The translations under genes were made by a program, and so were the position numbers. DNA of 64,000 nucleotides, taken from assembly GCF_003576645.1 (NCBI RefSeq), contig NC_044923.1, forward strand, positions 17,324,022-17,388,021, given 5' to 3'. This document shows, one piece after another, positions 33,128 to 45,644 of the stretch; the first letter of the stretch is position 1, and each line of letters begins with the position of its first letter. The notes under the pieces were generated by a model. It ran no database searches. It saw only the letters and a list, made by a program, of their open reading frames with translations, and was not told the origin of the DNA. Origin of the DNA: Ipomoea triloba. Lineage: Eukaryota > Streptophyta > Magnoliopsida > Solanales > Convolvulaceae.

Positions 33128-34989
33128 CATTCAACGCTCCCAGCAAAAGCGTGCAGTACACACATCAATTAAGAAACACAAATGCATGCAATGCGTTCAA
33201 TGTCCAAAATTTCTTTTTATTTTATATTTTCAAAAAAATTTAAACTTGTTTTTTTAAAAGTAGAAACCTATCTCTCATCACCCTCCACCTATGAACAAAC
33301 TTTTTAAAAAAGGTGGCCAATAGTGATGCTCTAACAATAGTCAATAGAAACTAAGAAAAATCTTTTTTTTTTAATTAATATTATATAATAATCAATTTAT
33401 TTTTTTTAAATACAGAGTAAGCTGAGTAGCAAATAGCAATTTAAATTGTGTACGGGGAATTTATATAGTATGCTTTATGTTATTAATTTGCAATAGATTA
33501 ATTTATAAGTAATTGGCATATGCATAAAGATCTGTACCACCCATCACATGAATGAAATATCATTCGATAAAATATATATTTGATATAAAATCTAGTTTAA
33601 GAGTAGCTTTTGTGAGAGGCTGGCTATATTTGATAAACCTAGTTGAAAATGTATAAGTTAGAAGTTGAAAACTGAAAGGTTGTTAAGCTAGCTATTATGC
33701 TTAAAAGTTTTTGGTAAAAATAACTTTTTGATAAAGTGATAAATGTAAAAAGACTGAAAAGAACATTTTCATAGAATTTAAATAGTTTTAAATTTAAATA
33801 CGCTTGTTTACATATTAAAATTTAATGTTTTGAAATGAAACTATTAGCATAATCATGATCTACCATCCCATAATGAAGTAGCAATATTGTTGCGAATCTC
33901 CTTCATCTCAATAGAGGTTTGTTGTAGTTACGATTTGTTCGAATGAAGATGAAGGGGTTGTTGGGCGGTGAAAAGTTGTGGATATATATATAGGAGAAGA
34001 GAAAAGGGTTTTAATTGGAAGGGTAAGGATGTCATTTATTTAAAATAATAAGGATATATATGGAAAAAAGTTACAAAGCTACTAGCTTATTTTTGAAAAG
34101 CTACATAAGGTAACGTTTCAAAATAAGTACTTAATTATTTTAAACTACTAACTTATTTTGAAAACATTTTTACTCAAAGCTTATAACTTATTAATAGTCT
34201 AAAACGAGTTATAAGCTCCTAAATAAGCTCTGCCAAATAGAACCGCTATGACATAATGCATGCAATACTTTTAATTAAAATATAATATTTTTTTATTAAT
34301 TTATAAAAAAAGTATTATCACGCAGGTAAAATATCTAATCATAATACTTCTTTCTAGAACATGTAAAAATATCAAAATTTTAAAATATTGTGACTGATAG
34401 TTATAATTAAAAAAATTTTAAATTTTTATTTTTTTGAAATAAATTATAACTAGTTAAATACTATATTAATTATTAAAACTTGAAATAAACACTAGAGGAG
34501 TAATTAACATGTCACTCACTATAATAAAACATAGAAACTGCATTCATAATTTCCTATAAGATTATGAATAACACAATTATATTTACAAATCGTTTTACAA
34601 ACTGAAAGCTAATATCTTTTATTTCAACAACAACAACTTCATTAATATAATAATATGAAAAATTTATTTCAAAAAAAAAATAATATGAAAAATTACACTT
34701 CCTCCTTGAATTATAAACTTATAGCACTTTTTCCCTTTTAATTATTCATATATTCACATTAGGTCATCTCCAACAAGACAACAAAACATCAAATTTGCCC
34801 TTTTTCAACTCCAATGTAGTGCCAAATCAACCTCTTTTTTTTTTTTTGGTCGTTTGTGAGCAGTGCTGCGCCAAATATGGCACAACAATGTTCATCCACG
34901 CCATTTTCTGGGTAATTTTTTTTACTGTGTTGCCCATGCTTTTATATGTTAATTCCTTTTGTATCCAATATTTTGTTTGGTGTGACATT
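33128..34989. other. Spacer, no gene recognised
   Basis: AT-rich DNA. A possible decayed inverted-repeat element at 33590-34240 (ggctggctatatttgataaa at the left, gctctgccaaatagaacc at the right) is too diverged to call. Confidence 0.3.
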
Positions 34990-35980
34990 CAGTGTTTTAG
35001 GTCATCCCCAATAGAGTTTTTGGGGTGTATTTTGAGGAGGTTGGATCTTAGGTGGAAGAGATAGTGTTAGAGAGAGAAGGTTTGGATTGTTGCATCGTGG
35101 GTTTGTGTCTCCAAATGTAAGGCCCGCGTGGAGAGAGAAAAGGAAAAGCTACTCTCCTTAGATGCACGTTCAGCACAAGCTTCGCGTCCAAAGGGCGTGT
35201 GTACTACACCCGACCCTAGGTAAGTAAAACTTTTTTTTTTTTAAATTGTTTTCGCCTGACAATTGTTTTTTTTTTTTTTGTTTTCTCTCTCTCCTTGATC
35301 TCTCCTTGTAATCTGACAAAATTTCCTCAAAACTATGCCTTGAGGTTGTAATGCTTATGTGAGGAAGGAGGGAGAGGAGAGAGAAGGTATTGAGTTGTTG
35401 TAGGAGAACCTAATTTTTAAAACAAAAGTGGGCCACACTAAAAAAAAAAAAAGAAAAAAGAAAAAAGAAACAAACACCTCCGGTGTGCATGAAGCACACT
35501 AGAAGCACCTAGTCAGATGCGTGCACTCCACATGCCCGTGGGAGTGTCAGCATAGCTTTTTTTTTTTTTGCGTGTACTACACACAACCCTAGGCGAGTAA
35601 AACCTTTTAAAAAAAAAAATTAGCCTGAAAATTGTTTTTTTCTCTCTCCTCGTAATCTGACAAAATTTCCTCAAAAAATATGCCTTGAGGTTGTAATGCT
35701 TATGTGAGGAGAGAGGGAGAGGATAGAGAAGGTATTGAGTTGTTGCAGGAGAACCTAATTTTTGAAACAAAAGTGGGCCTCACTAAAAAAAAAGAAAAAA
35801 GAAGACCACCAACAAACAACTCTGGTGTGCATACCCAGCCAGACGCGTGCACTCCACATGCCCGTGTTAACATAGCTTTTTCCTTTTTTTTTTTTTTTTT
35901 TGAAAACTAATTTGTTTCCCTCCCTCCTCTCCTACTTGTCATCTTAAAATTTGTGCAAAAACCAAGCTATTGAGGATGTT
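34990..35980. mobile_element. At least two MITE copies of the GAGCATCC/GAGGATG family in tandem
   Basis: Two related blocks (about 34997-35340 and 35341-35980) share tctgacaaaatttcctcaaa, tatgccttgaggttgtaatg, gagagagaaggt and gcacgcgt-like GC blocks. The right end is attgaggatgttct. A further near-duplication inside (35380-35530 versus 35715-35880) suggests a third partial copy. Confidence 0.45.
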
Positions 35981-36155
35981 CTTGCGTTTAGTTCACGGAA
36001 TCTTAAGTACTAGGATTACCTCCAGGAAGGTAATGTGAGATTTTGAGAATGCAAGATTACTTTTTGTGTTTGGTTTGGATTGTGGAATATAATATTGCCT
36101 TGTTTGGTTAAGAGTTATATTTTAGGTTATATAGATCAATTTCCTATAATGTCTT

Positions 36156-36233
<78 letters not shown>

Positions 36234-36286
36234 CACATGTATATTTAATTATATACAAATATATTTATTTCATTATTATTATTGTA

Positions 36287-36326
<40 letters not shown>

Positions 36327-36524
36327 GTTAACAAGGGCAAAGTTGGAATAATTCAAGGTAATATAAGATTACCTAAGAAAATGGGGTAATCACGTTACCT
36401 TGAAACATTACCGCCCCATCAGCTTTGAGGTAATATAACATTACCAGATAATCTCAAAACTTGAACCAAACAAGGTAATATAATATTACCAAACTCAGAT
36501 TACCTGAACCAAGCGCCTTAGTGT
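35981..36524. mobile_element. TIR element with AT-rich centre
   Basis: The left end reads gcgtttagttcacggaatc and the right end, inverted, gcgcttggttcaggtaatc. Inverted ggtaatataagattacc phrases lie inside, around (AT)n at 36161-36227 and (ATT)n at 36270-36326. It is non-coding. Confidence 0.5.
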
Positions 36525-37603
36525 TAAATGGGTTGGAGATGCTATTAGCCTCCTCAATTATTCAAAAAGTGACAGTTTTTTCCTTGATATGTTAAATGGG
36601 CATCTTTATCCTTAAAATAAATATTTCATTTATTTTTATTTTCCAACAAATTATTACTTATATATATGTTGGGATGACCACTGTTTGGTTCAAACCGAAC
36701 CAAACACTGTAGCAACCAATAAAAAAGGTTCTGATTATGATTTAGAACCGAACCCATATTTGAGTTTCAGTTTATTAAAATCGCGAATCGAAACTACCGG
36801 TTCTTGTCTTGAACCCAAAAAAAAAAAAAAAAAGAGTAAAATTTTGAACCAACGCTTCAAATTGAATCCGGAACCATGAATAGCTGACGATTCAAAATCA
36901 GAATTGAATTGCAATCATATCATTGTTTTTACTTATTATTGTTTGTTTGAGAAATATGCAATAAATATATATAATTACTTGGAGTCCAACTACCCATAAA
37001 GATCTAATTTAAATTTCAATTAATGTTATGACAAAAATTAAATTTATAATTTTGTAGTTTTAAATTTACTGTGTAAGTGCGTAACTATAATATTATTGAG
37101 ATCTCACCCTACATTATATTCTATTGTTTAGGTACAAGACAAACTACGAGGATAGCAAATATTCATACTATAATCATATCAAATTGTCGTCCTCTAGAAA
37201 TGTCAAAACCATAATACATTTTTAAAAATATATGATAATAATGTTTGGGTACAGAGGCAAAGTATATTAAGTAATTAATCTACGGACAGGAAAACGAGTG
37301 ACAATGCACACATGAATTCCTCGTTGTGGATATTGATCGATTTTAGGTTTCCAACTACTACTGTTGACCCACCTTGCCAGTTGCCTCGATCAATTAAACA
37401 ATTGGATGTACCAAAACTTCAACGCACCAAACAAATGAAAGGGCTAATGAAAACGATAAGTAGTCCCACGGGAGTTAACTTAATGGTTCGAGTTAACTTA
37501 ATGGTTCACATGTTATTTTAAAAGTCTTGCTTTAGTAGCAGTCTAAAATTCGAAAAATTGATTGAAATTAAGAAGATTCTTTGTAGAGTGTACATGCAAT
37601 AGT
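36525..37603. other. Spacer, no gene recognised
   Basis: Short frames at 36685-36879 and 37312-37521 show no domain and are interrupted by homopolymers. Confidence 0.3.
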
Positions 37604-37770
37604 GGAAATTGTCCCGGGGAGTAGTGTAATTGGTTTATCGCCTGATTTAAAGGTCATGACTAGAGATGATAGTGTGGAGGTTCGAATTTCATTGGAAGCA
37701 TGGATAAGAAAAATGCTCAATGATGCTGTAAGGTCTGGATTAGATCACTTGTATACACATGAAGGCTACG
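37604..37770 (+). mobile_element. tRNA-derived SINE-like head with A and B boxes
   Basis: An A-box-like TAGTGTAATTGG (37622-37633) and a strong B box GGTTCGAATTTC (37679-37690) are in the right order. The sequence then continues into the tail-type modules that follow. Confidence 0.5.
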
Positions 37771-37779
37771 ATTTGACCG

Positions 37780-38335
37780 GTGGACTGATTGCGTGACACA
37801 CGATTTACATCTGCACAGGCTCTAGGCACATGAAGACTAAGATTTGACCGGTGGACTGATTGCGTGACACACGATTCACATCTGCATAGCCTCTAGGCGT
37901 GGGGTCCTGTGAGCTTAGGATTAGTTTGGTGAAACTGGGATCTCTTAAGTTTTGTTTTTCTTTTTTTTTTTTAATAGGAAGGGGTGGAAATTGAGGAATG
38001 ACTGAGCGACCCACGATTTACCTCTTCCAACGCTCTTGGGCAGGGGTTCTAGGGGTTTAAGATTAGTCTGTGTACAATACTGACGGGGCGACTTGTAATT
38101 TACCTCATCTAGCACCATTGGGCAGTAGTTCTGGCGACGTAGAATTAGTCAGTTTAGAGGTTGGGTGACTTGCGATTTACTTCCACCAGTACCTTTTTTT
38201 TTTTTAACCTCCTCTAGCACCCTTGGGCAGCAGTTATGGCGACATAGAATTAGTCAGTTTAGAGACTGGATGACTTGCGATTTACTTCCTCCATTACCCT
38301 TGGGTAGGGAATTTGGGGCTTAGGATTAATCAGTT
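37780..38335 (+). repeat. Array of about six SINE-tail-like modules (70-105 bp)
   Basis: Each module has gtgac..acgatttac, then a cacccttgggcag-type block, then a cttaggattagt-type block. Starts are near 37780, 37850, 38001, 38077, 38161 and 38264. Modules 4-6 share attagtcagtttagag. One contains a T-run insertion at 38190. Confidence 0.6.
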
Positions 38336-38352
38336 TGTAAGTGTGAACAACA

Positions 38353-38520
38353 GTGAAAAACAAGATGCAATATATCACATAAGAAATGTGTACCACGTTA
38401 AAGAAATCACAATAGTGAAAATATAAAATGCAATATGCTACATAAGAAATGCGAACCAAGTTAAAGAAATCACAATAGTAAAAATACAAAATGCAATATA
38501 GTACATAAGAAAAACATATA
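38353..38520. repeat. 62-bp tandem repeat, 2.6 units
   Basis: Units start at 38353, 38415 and 38478 and contain aatgcaatat, acataagaaat and gttaaagaaatcacaata. Confidence 0.85.
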
Positions 38521-38768
38521 AATGTAAAAAAATTATAAATGTATATTTACAAATATTTTTCTTTAAATATATTTAAATATTAATTATTTTTTTAAAAGTA
38601 CACTTATAAATTTTAAAATTACAGGGCATCATAAATGAAAAGCAACATTAAATAGTACTGTGTACTGCATGGGCCCGGGAACCACATGGCGGGATGTACG
38701 AATACAGACATAAAGTAGTTATGTAATTATTTTAATATTTAAATTTGGGATTGAGACTGAAAAATCAA

Positions 38769-39585
38769 GGGCCTGTTTACTAACTGGAAATTTTCTCCAG
38801 TTTTCTGAAAATTTGGAAAATTAGAAAACAGAAAACAGAAAACATGTTTACTAACACAGTTTTCTATTTTGAAAACAGGAAATAATTTTCCAATTTTCTA
38901 AAAAATTGAAATACTATTAAAAACTGTTTTATAAATGGAAAACAGAATCAGCTATAATCTATTAGACTATATGTCACTATTACTACATTCTCACGATTAT
39001 CTACTTACATATGTGTTCATTACTATGATTACATTCATCATCATCTTCTATCTTTTCTACTTGCATTACTTATTTAAACATAACTTATTTGCTTATGCTT
39101 AAAATTATACATCATTCACATTATCAAAAGTAAAAATTGAAATCTATACTAGGTTTTATATTTTGATTGAACTCAATTGGTTATTCGTTCGGATATTTTT
39201 AATTATGTTATATCGGATACAAGTTTGGTCCCGATATCGGATATCGAAATTTCACATATATTACTATATTAGAGTTCAAAATAAAAAGTTATATATTATA
39301 TACATGTCATTCAAATAAATATATCCAAACATATTTTAAATATTAGCTCAAAAGATATTAATATTATCTAAAGTAAATTTTTATGTGAACTTAATAGGTT
39401 ATTTGTTCGGATATATTTTTATTTTTTGTTAATTTTATAACGTTAATATAAAAAATAAATTTGAAAAATAAAGTGTTAGTAAACAAGTTTTCTAAACAGA
39501 AAACAGAGAATGGAAAACAGAGAATGAAAACTGAAAAATTAAAAAACAGAAAACAAAAAACAGTTTTCTGTTAGTAAACATGCCC
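38769..39585. mobile_element. TIR element (GGGCCTGTTTACTAAC termini)
   Basis: The left end is GGGCCTGTTTACTAAC and the right end, inverted, GGGCATGTTTACTAAC, followed inward by aaacagaaaac / gttttctgttt-type repeats. The centre is AT-rich and non-coding. Confidence 0.6.
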
Positions 39586-41655
39586 TAATGTTTGAACCTT
39601 GTTTCACGTCTCCGTTACATGTTGGAAAAAATGTTTTAATGATAAAATGACATATTAATCATCTTTATTAAACAAAAAAAAAATTAATCAGATGAATAAT
39701 AGTGAAAACAACTATAATTAAATGACGTAAAAAAGATAAAATTAAAAGAATATGATTAAATGCGACAATGTCACAATAATCGATGATTAAAAGTAAAATT
39801 TGTTCATTAATAAATTTTTAAAATACAATTAATGAATATGGAATATAACAATATATCTAAAACAAAAACATAAAAAAACCTAAAATTAAAAAAATGATAT
39901 CAGGTTCAAATGATAACAAGTAGTCGGGAAAGAATGTGCAAACTAATATCATTCGTCCATCTACAATGGTCAAATGCGGAAAATTAAGAAAAAATAGAAA
40001 GAGATGTGAGAGTAATTCATAATTACAACGGTACATTTGAAAACACTTGATAGTGAATTTGTATATAACTAATAGTAACACACATGAGTGCATAGTTATT
40101 AACAGATGTAAAATGTTTCCAAATTCACCATCATAATTACAGAAATGTTACCATATTTTCCCTTAATTCTCAACCCTTATCATTTTAGATTGGCATATGA
40201 CTATATGAGATTAGATCACACGTGTATTACTATTAGTACAGAACAACACCGCTGAAATCTTGAATGAAGGGAAATTAAAAGAAAACAAAAACGCGTAGTG
40301 AAACTTTATAATTTTATAATTTTTCTAACTTTGAAGTACAAAGATTTATATTGCAAAATACAAAAGTTTTATATTACAAGTGCATAAGTTTATATTACTA
40401 GTGCAAAGAGTAATATATGTTAAAAAAAATGATGTGGTATTTTAATTTGGTAAATTTTTTTTATGGAAAATGGTCAAATACACCTCCGAACTTTAATTGA
40501 GAAGTCAATTAGGCCATTGAACTTTTGAAAGTTGCAATTACGTACATAAATATGTTGATTTAGTGCATCAAGATCAAAATACCAATTAGTGACCTATAAT
40601 AACAGGTCAATAGGTTGTCTGCCCATGGTGGCGAAAATTGACGACGGCGACCATCACGTCACCGGAGAAGGGCTGGTTGCATTCTCCAGCGTCTAAAGAT
40701 GGCGACCAAACTAGTCGCCATCTCCAACGGACAGAGAAGGCGACCAGTTTGGTCGCCTTCTCCATCAATGGAGATGTCAACTAATCAATCGCCATCTCCA
40801 ATTGACTGATACCAAACTAGTTGCCTTCTTGCTTTTCACTTTTTACAAGAAAATCATGTTTTCATTTCAACCTCTTTCTGTATATATATTGATGAAAATA
40901 ATTACAATCATCTGTATTGATTAACACAAGATAAAGAAATGAAAAAGATATGCCTCTGATAGAAAACATTATTTGGTCAGCATTGCACGTTTATTTTTAG
41001 GAACAAACTTGTAATTATTTTTGGAGTAATTTATTTCCTATTTATTTGACCATTGAAACACTTTCAAGTATGAAATATTATTGATTGTCCGTAAAAAGAA
41101 ACAACCATCGTGGCGGCTGATGACTTTCTTTTTTCTTTAAAAATAAAAAATTCAACGACTACCCTACACTATTAGCTTTCTAACACATTATTTAATACTC
41201 TTTTTTTTTTTTTTGAAAGGCATTATTTAATACTCTTTATATCTAACACATTTATTATTTTATTTAATACTCTTTATGTTTCATTTTATGTGTTTGGTGT
41301 GATTAATTAAGATTAACTGAAGTTATTTTGAATATAATTTTTCTTAATAATAAATTAAATAAATTAGTATAAAAAATTTATATATTTATAAACTACATTA
41401 ACAATGCTATAAAACATTAAAAAAAATCTAAAAGTAATTTAAAATACTAAATAAAACAAGTAAAGAAGAAATAGTTGGTTTAACCAATGAATCGTAGCTG
41501 TGACAAGTAAAATGTGACAAAGAGAGTATTAACATTAATTTTAAAAAAATCACATAAAATATATCCTTCTAAATTTAAATTATTTTAATTTTTAAAAAGT
41601 AAAAAATGACATATATATTTTTAAAAATTCTTGATTATTTATAAGGAAATAGCAA
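39586..41655. other. Spacer with a GC-richer inverted-repeat patch, no gene
   Basis: The stretch 40470-40860 starts like the sequence at 26509 (ggtcaaatacacc) and contains repeated, partly inverted gcgaccaaactagtcgcc phrases. It may be one end of a MULE-like element. The rest is AT-rich with no supported frame. Confidence 0.35.
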
Positions 41656-41660
41656 TTTTC
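41656..41660. other. Target site duplication (left), TTTTC
   Basis: Direct repeat of the five bases right of the outer element (62122-62126). Confidence 0.85.
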
Positions 41661-42067
41661 TGTTGGAGAAAGTCCTCTCTGACAATCGAAAATACAAGAA
41701 ATTGGAAAACGAAAACAAAACAAATTACAAGGAATAATAATAATAATAATCCACGTAGGATTGAACAATTACACAGAAATAATCCACAAAGGATTAGAAG
41801 ATACGAGCAAGGTGAACTGTATGGCCTTCGGGGTGGTTGGAAGCACGAGTCGTGTTGTCACTATCCTTAAAACCTTATTTGCCGCTTCCTGAGGTGTTGG
41901 AACGTTGCGGCCTAGGCTTCCCAGGATAAAACGTGCTACGATCTGCTGTTTGAGCACACAAACTTGGACCCGGCGAACTAAACCGTGGGATTTTAGTGCA
42001 ATTTTCCACAAATATTTATACCACAAAATGGCCACTTAAAATGCCATTTTAGTGCAATTTTCCAACA
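41661..42067 (-). repeat. 3' LTR of the outer copia element, internally deleted
   Basis: 407 bp against 798 bp for its partner. After cgaactaaaccgtggga about 400 bp are missing, and the gap is filled by ttttagtgcaattttcca, a copy of sequence near the LTR end. Confidence 0.85.
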
Positions 42068-42076
42068 ATCCCCCAC
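42068..42076 (-). promoter_or_regulatory. Polypurine tract of the outer element
   Basis: On the minus strand GTGGGGGAT lies directly before the LTR start, the position for plus-strand DNA priming. Confidence 0.65.
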
Positions 42077-42652
42077 ATGAATGAAAATGTGATTTTCAAG
42101 GGTATTTTGAAAACGGAAACAACTGCGTTCAACGATTGATTCCTGCATAGCAAAGGTAGGTGTAACCCTTTGAACCTTGCCTCATGAGATCTATGTACTC
42201 TACTAGCTGTACGGTGGAACGCGATGTCTTTGAACCGACTGCCGTTTGTGTAGACATTGACAAATCTCACACAGGAACCTTCCAACCACGGTTTGTTCTC
42301 ATGACTGTGCCCATTTTGGTCGTGGGACACCGTTCCTGGTTCTGCAAGAGTTTCTAAAGAATTAAGCCCCTTCAATTCTCCTTTGAAGCGACCCTCACTT
42401 CTATCTCACATAGGTGATTCTTTCTCGAGTTTCCCGCAACTCAACATATGTCAATTGACATTGCATACATAGCATATGTCAAATACACTCGAATCATTAA
42501 AGCACTAATGTGCTAGCCTCAATCGGGAGTCACTGTTTTAACGAGGAGTGGTAGGGAGTCCGGGGACCCCCACAGTGACACGCTATTCCATAATTTAGTT
42601 GTCCCATTGAACCTAGGTGCCAGCTAGGTTGGGTATCCACTATGGAATTTTT

Positions 42653-44332
42653 TTATTCCAAGGGCTTTAGACCCATTCCTCGTGCCAACTTCTCGACAAC
42701 TTCTTTGCTCAACCCTTTGGTTAGCGGATCCGCTATATTGTCTATTGACCTCACGAAGTCAATCGAGACAACACTAGTTGCGAGGAGTTGTTTAATGGTA
42801 TTATGTCTACGACGCATATGTCTAGACTTACCATTATAAATCTGACTCCGTACTCTCCCAATTGTTGCTTGACTATCACAATGCACACAAATTGGAGGTA
42901 CAGGTCTTTCCCAACTAGGAATATCTTCCAAAAAATGGCGTAGCCATTCAGCCTCTTCACAGCATTTGTCCAAGGCAATCATTTCTGATTCCATTGTGGA
43001 CCTAGCTATTACTGTTTGCTTGGAAGATTTCCATGCAACGGCTGCACCGGCTAGTGTAAACACATAACCACTCGTGGATTTAGAATCCTTAATGTCAGAT
43101 ATCCAGCTAGCATCGCTATACCCTTCGAGTACAGCAGGATATCTTACATAGTGCAATCCGAGATCATGAGTATACCTCAAGTATCTCATAACCCTTACTA
43201 TTGCCTTCCAGTGAATCACACCGGGATTGCTAGTATACCTGCTAAGCTTACTAACAGCATAGGCAATATCCGGCCTTGTACAATTCATAAGATACATCAG
43301 GCTACCAATTACCCGAGCATATTCTACTTGAGAGATACACTCTCCGTGGTTCTTGGTTAGTTGAAAATTTGTATCAAACGGTGTATTAGCCAATTGATTA
43401 TCATTCTTGTTAAACTTTTCAAGGATTTTATCAACATAATGAGATTAACTCAACACAAGACCATCAGGTATTTTAATGATTTTAATCCCGAGGATTAAAT
43501 CAGCCAAACCCATATCCTTCATGTCAAATCTTGCATTTAGCATGTTCTTGGTGGATTTGATCCTTCGATCATTACTACCAATGATGAGTATATCATCCAC
43601 ATATAAACAAAGAATGACATAGCCATCTACCGTTTCCTTAACGTAGATGCATTTGTCACTTTCGTTTATTTTAAATCCATTAGTTAACATCGAGTGGTCA
43701 AACTTCTCGTGCCATTTCTTAGGCGCTTGTTTCAAACCATAGAGCGATTTAACTAATTTACATACTTTCTTTTCTTGGCCCGGAACCACAAACCCTTCGG
43801 GTTGGTCCATATAGATTTCCTCATCTAATTCACCATTTAAGAAAGCTGTTTTCACATCTATTTGATGAACTTCCAAATTCCGCAATGCGGCTATGGCAAG
43901 GATCATCCTAATGGAGTTTATTCTCGTTACAGGAGAATACGTATCGAAGTAATCAAGGCCTTCTCGTTGCCTGTAACCCTTGATTACAAGTCTAGCCTTA
44001 TACTTCTCGATGGAACCATCTGGTTTCATTTTCCTTTTAAAGACCCACTTGGATCCTAAAGGTTTACAACCTGGAGGAAGATCAACAAGTTCCCAAGTGT
44101 GATTCTGTAGGATAGAATCCACTTCACTTTTGATCGCTTCCTTCCACATTGGACCCTCCGTAGAAGTCACAGCTTCTTTATAAGTCCGAGGTTCGTTTTC
44201 AATCAAGCAAAAGAGAAAATCTTGTTCATTTTCTATCAAACATGTTAGAGTATTCGAATCATATTCTAATAAGTAAGTTAGAAAATCGGGACCAAATGAT
44301 TTTTCAACTCTCGCCCGTTTACTACGTCTCGG
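42653..44332 (-). pseudogene. Outer copia pol: reverse transcriptase and RNase H
   Basis: The frame is open from the junction at 44332 to a stop at 43447-43445 and then resumes in the same frame to the natural end at 42653. The RT part has [39 protein letters not shown] and the catalytic YVDD near 43596. The RNase H part has [23 protein letters not shown] and a C-terminal DPLTKGL. One stop codon lies between the two domains. Upstream, integrase sequence is lacking because of the junction deletion. It is non-functional, but decay is light. Confidence 0.85.
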
Positions 44333-45543
44333 TGTTAGGAACCCCGAGTTATTGATTTTGATGATACCAAACTATACGAGGAGACCCCTAACTTTTGTGT
44401 AAGTCTTTAGAATAGATCATGCTTTGTATCTTAGTCTTACAGGGTAACCGAATCCTTAGTATTTTTCGTTTACTAAGGATCTAAGTCTTACATACCGAAG
44501 TCGTGAAGACTTAAACCGAAGAGTAATCTATCCGAAGAGTTGAAGATGCGAAGAAACGAAGACTTGGAGAACCGAAGACTGGGATCTTAGGTCAAAACAC
44601 GGAAGGGCCAAGCTTTTATGACCGAGCAATCAAAAGTGTGATTGACTCGAGGAGATTAAGAGAAATGATAAGGTCAATCATTCTCTCTCACAACCAAGGC
44701 AAAGACATTCTCTGATAAGTTGTCTTGTCCACTGCCTTAAGAATGGGTATAACTGAATGACATTTTGGGTCCTATGCAACGATCCCAAGGAGCATTTAAT
44801 GATTGTCACCTTTTTGAGGGACAAAAGACAAATTGTCCTTGCACAAAAGTGGACAAACGGCTAGAAAGTACTGACATTCTGAAAAAGAAGAGAACACTAC
44901 CCATTGGATATTACACACTGGACAATAGGTTTTGAATTTCATTTTTCCCTCCAACGGATCTGAAATTCCACCTATAAATACCCTTGTCCCATCTCACTTT
45001 GACAAGGTTGAAATACGCGAAATATTGTCATTCAAGTGAAAAATTTTCAGTGTGATATTCATAAAGCTTACAAGTGATATTCAGATCTCATTAGAAGTTC
45101 TTGTGTGATTAAGAAGTTGATCAAGGAAGCAAAGAACAAGAATTTCAAGTTGGAGAATCATCACAATCTTTCAACCATCTCTACAAGTGAAGTAGAAAGA
45201 GGGGGAGTAAACTTGGAAGAAGTTGAAAAGCCTACAACAACAAGGCTGCCGGGCTTAGTGATCAAAGGAGCTTGTTGTAACGGAGATTGTACTATAAAGG
45301 AGATTATAGTGCAAACCTTCACGTGTTGTGAAGAAGAGTGGAGTAGGCTTAGTTACGCATTGCATTGCATATATCATCGCAAACTTAATACTTTCAAAGA
45401 AAATCCTAAGTGCAAAGTAAAGATAAAACTTGATATACTCTTTCCGCTGCGTTTATCTCTTTAGTCAAAAAGTTTTCAAAAACCTCTTGTGAGTCTATTC
45501 AACCCCCCCTTCTAGACTCATATCGCTACCATCGGGACCAACA
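44333..45543 (+). repeat. 5' LTR of the inner element
   Basis: 1211 bp, starting TGTTAGGAACCCC and ending ACCAACA. It holds a TATA box (TATAAATA, 44973-44980). The frames inside it are incidental. Confidence 0.9.
44973..44980 (+). promoter_or_regulatory. LTR TATA box
   Basis: TATAAATA in the 5' LTR, matched at 58939-58946 in the 3' LTR; the likely core promoter for the genomic RNA. Confidence 0.65.
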
Positions 45544-45545
45544 AG

Positions 45546-45557
45546 TGGTATCAGAGC
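45546..45557 (+). promoter_or_regulatory. Primer binding site, initiator-Met tRNA
   Basis: TGGTATCAGAGC two bases after the 5' LTR end, complementary to the 3' end of plant initiator-Met tRNA. Confidence 0.9.
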
Positions 45558-45644
45558 AAGTTACCTTGAACGGTGAACACTCTGTGTATACTGCCTGGTG
45601 ATCCTTTTTGAAAAATTTATCAAAATATTTTCAAACTTTGCACT

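Noticed and set aside
33590..34240. Possible large inverted-repeat element
   Set aside because: The supposed ends match too poorly and no target duplication was found.
45105..45464. 119-codon frame in the 5' LTR of the inner element, repeated in part at 59071
   Set aside because: It lies wholly within the LTR, has no domain, and its copy in the 3' LTR is cut short by the 17-bp indel; it is an incidental frame.
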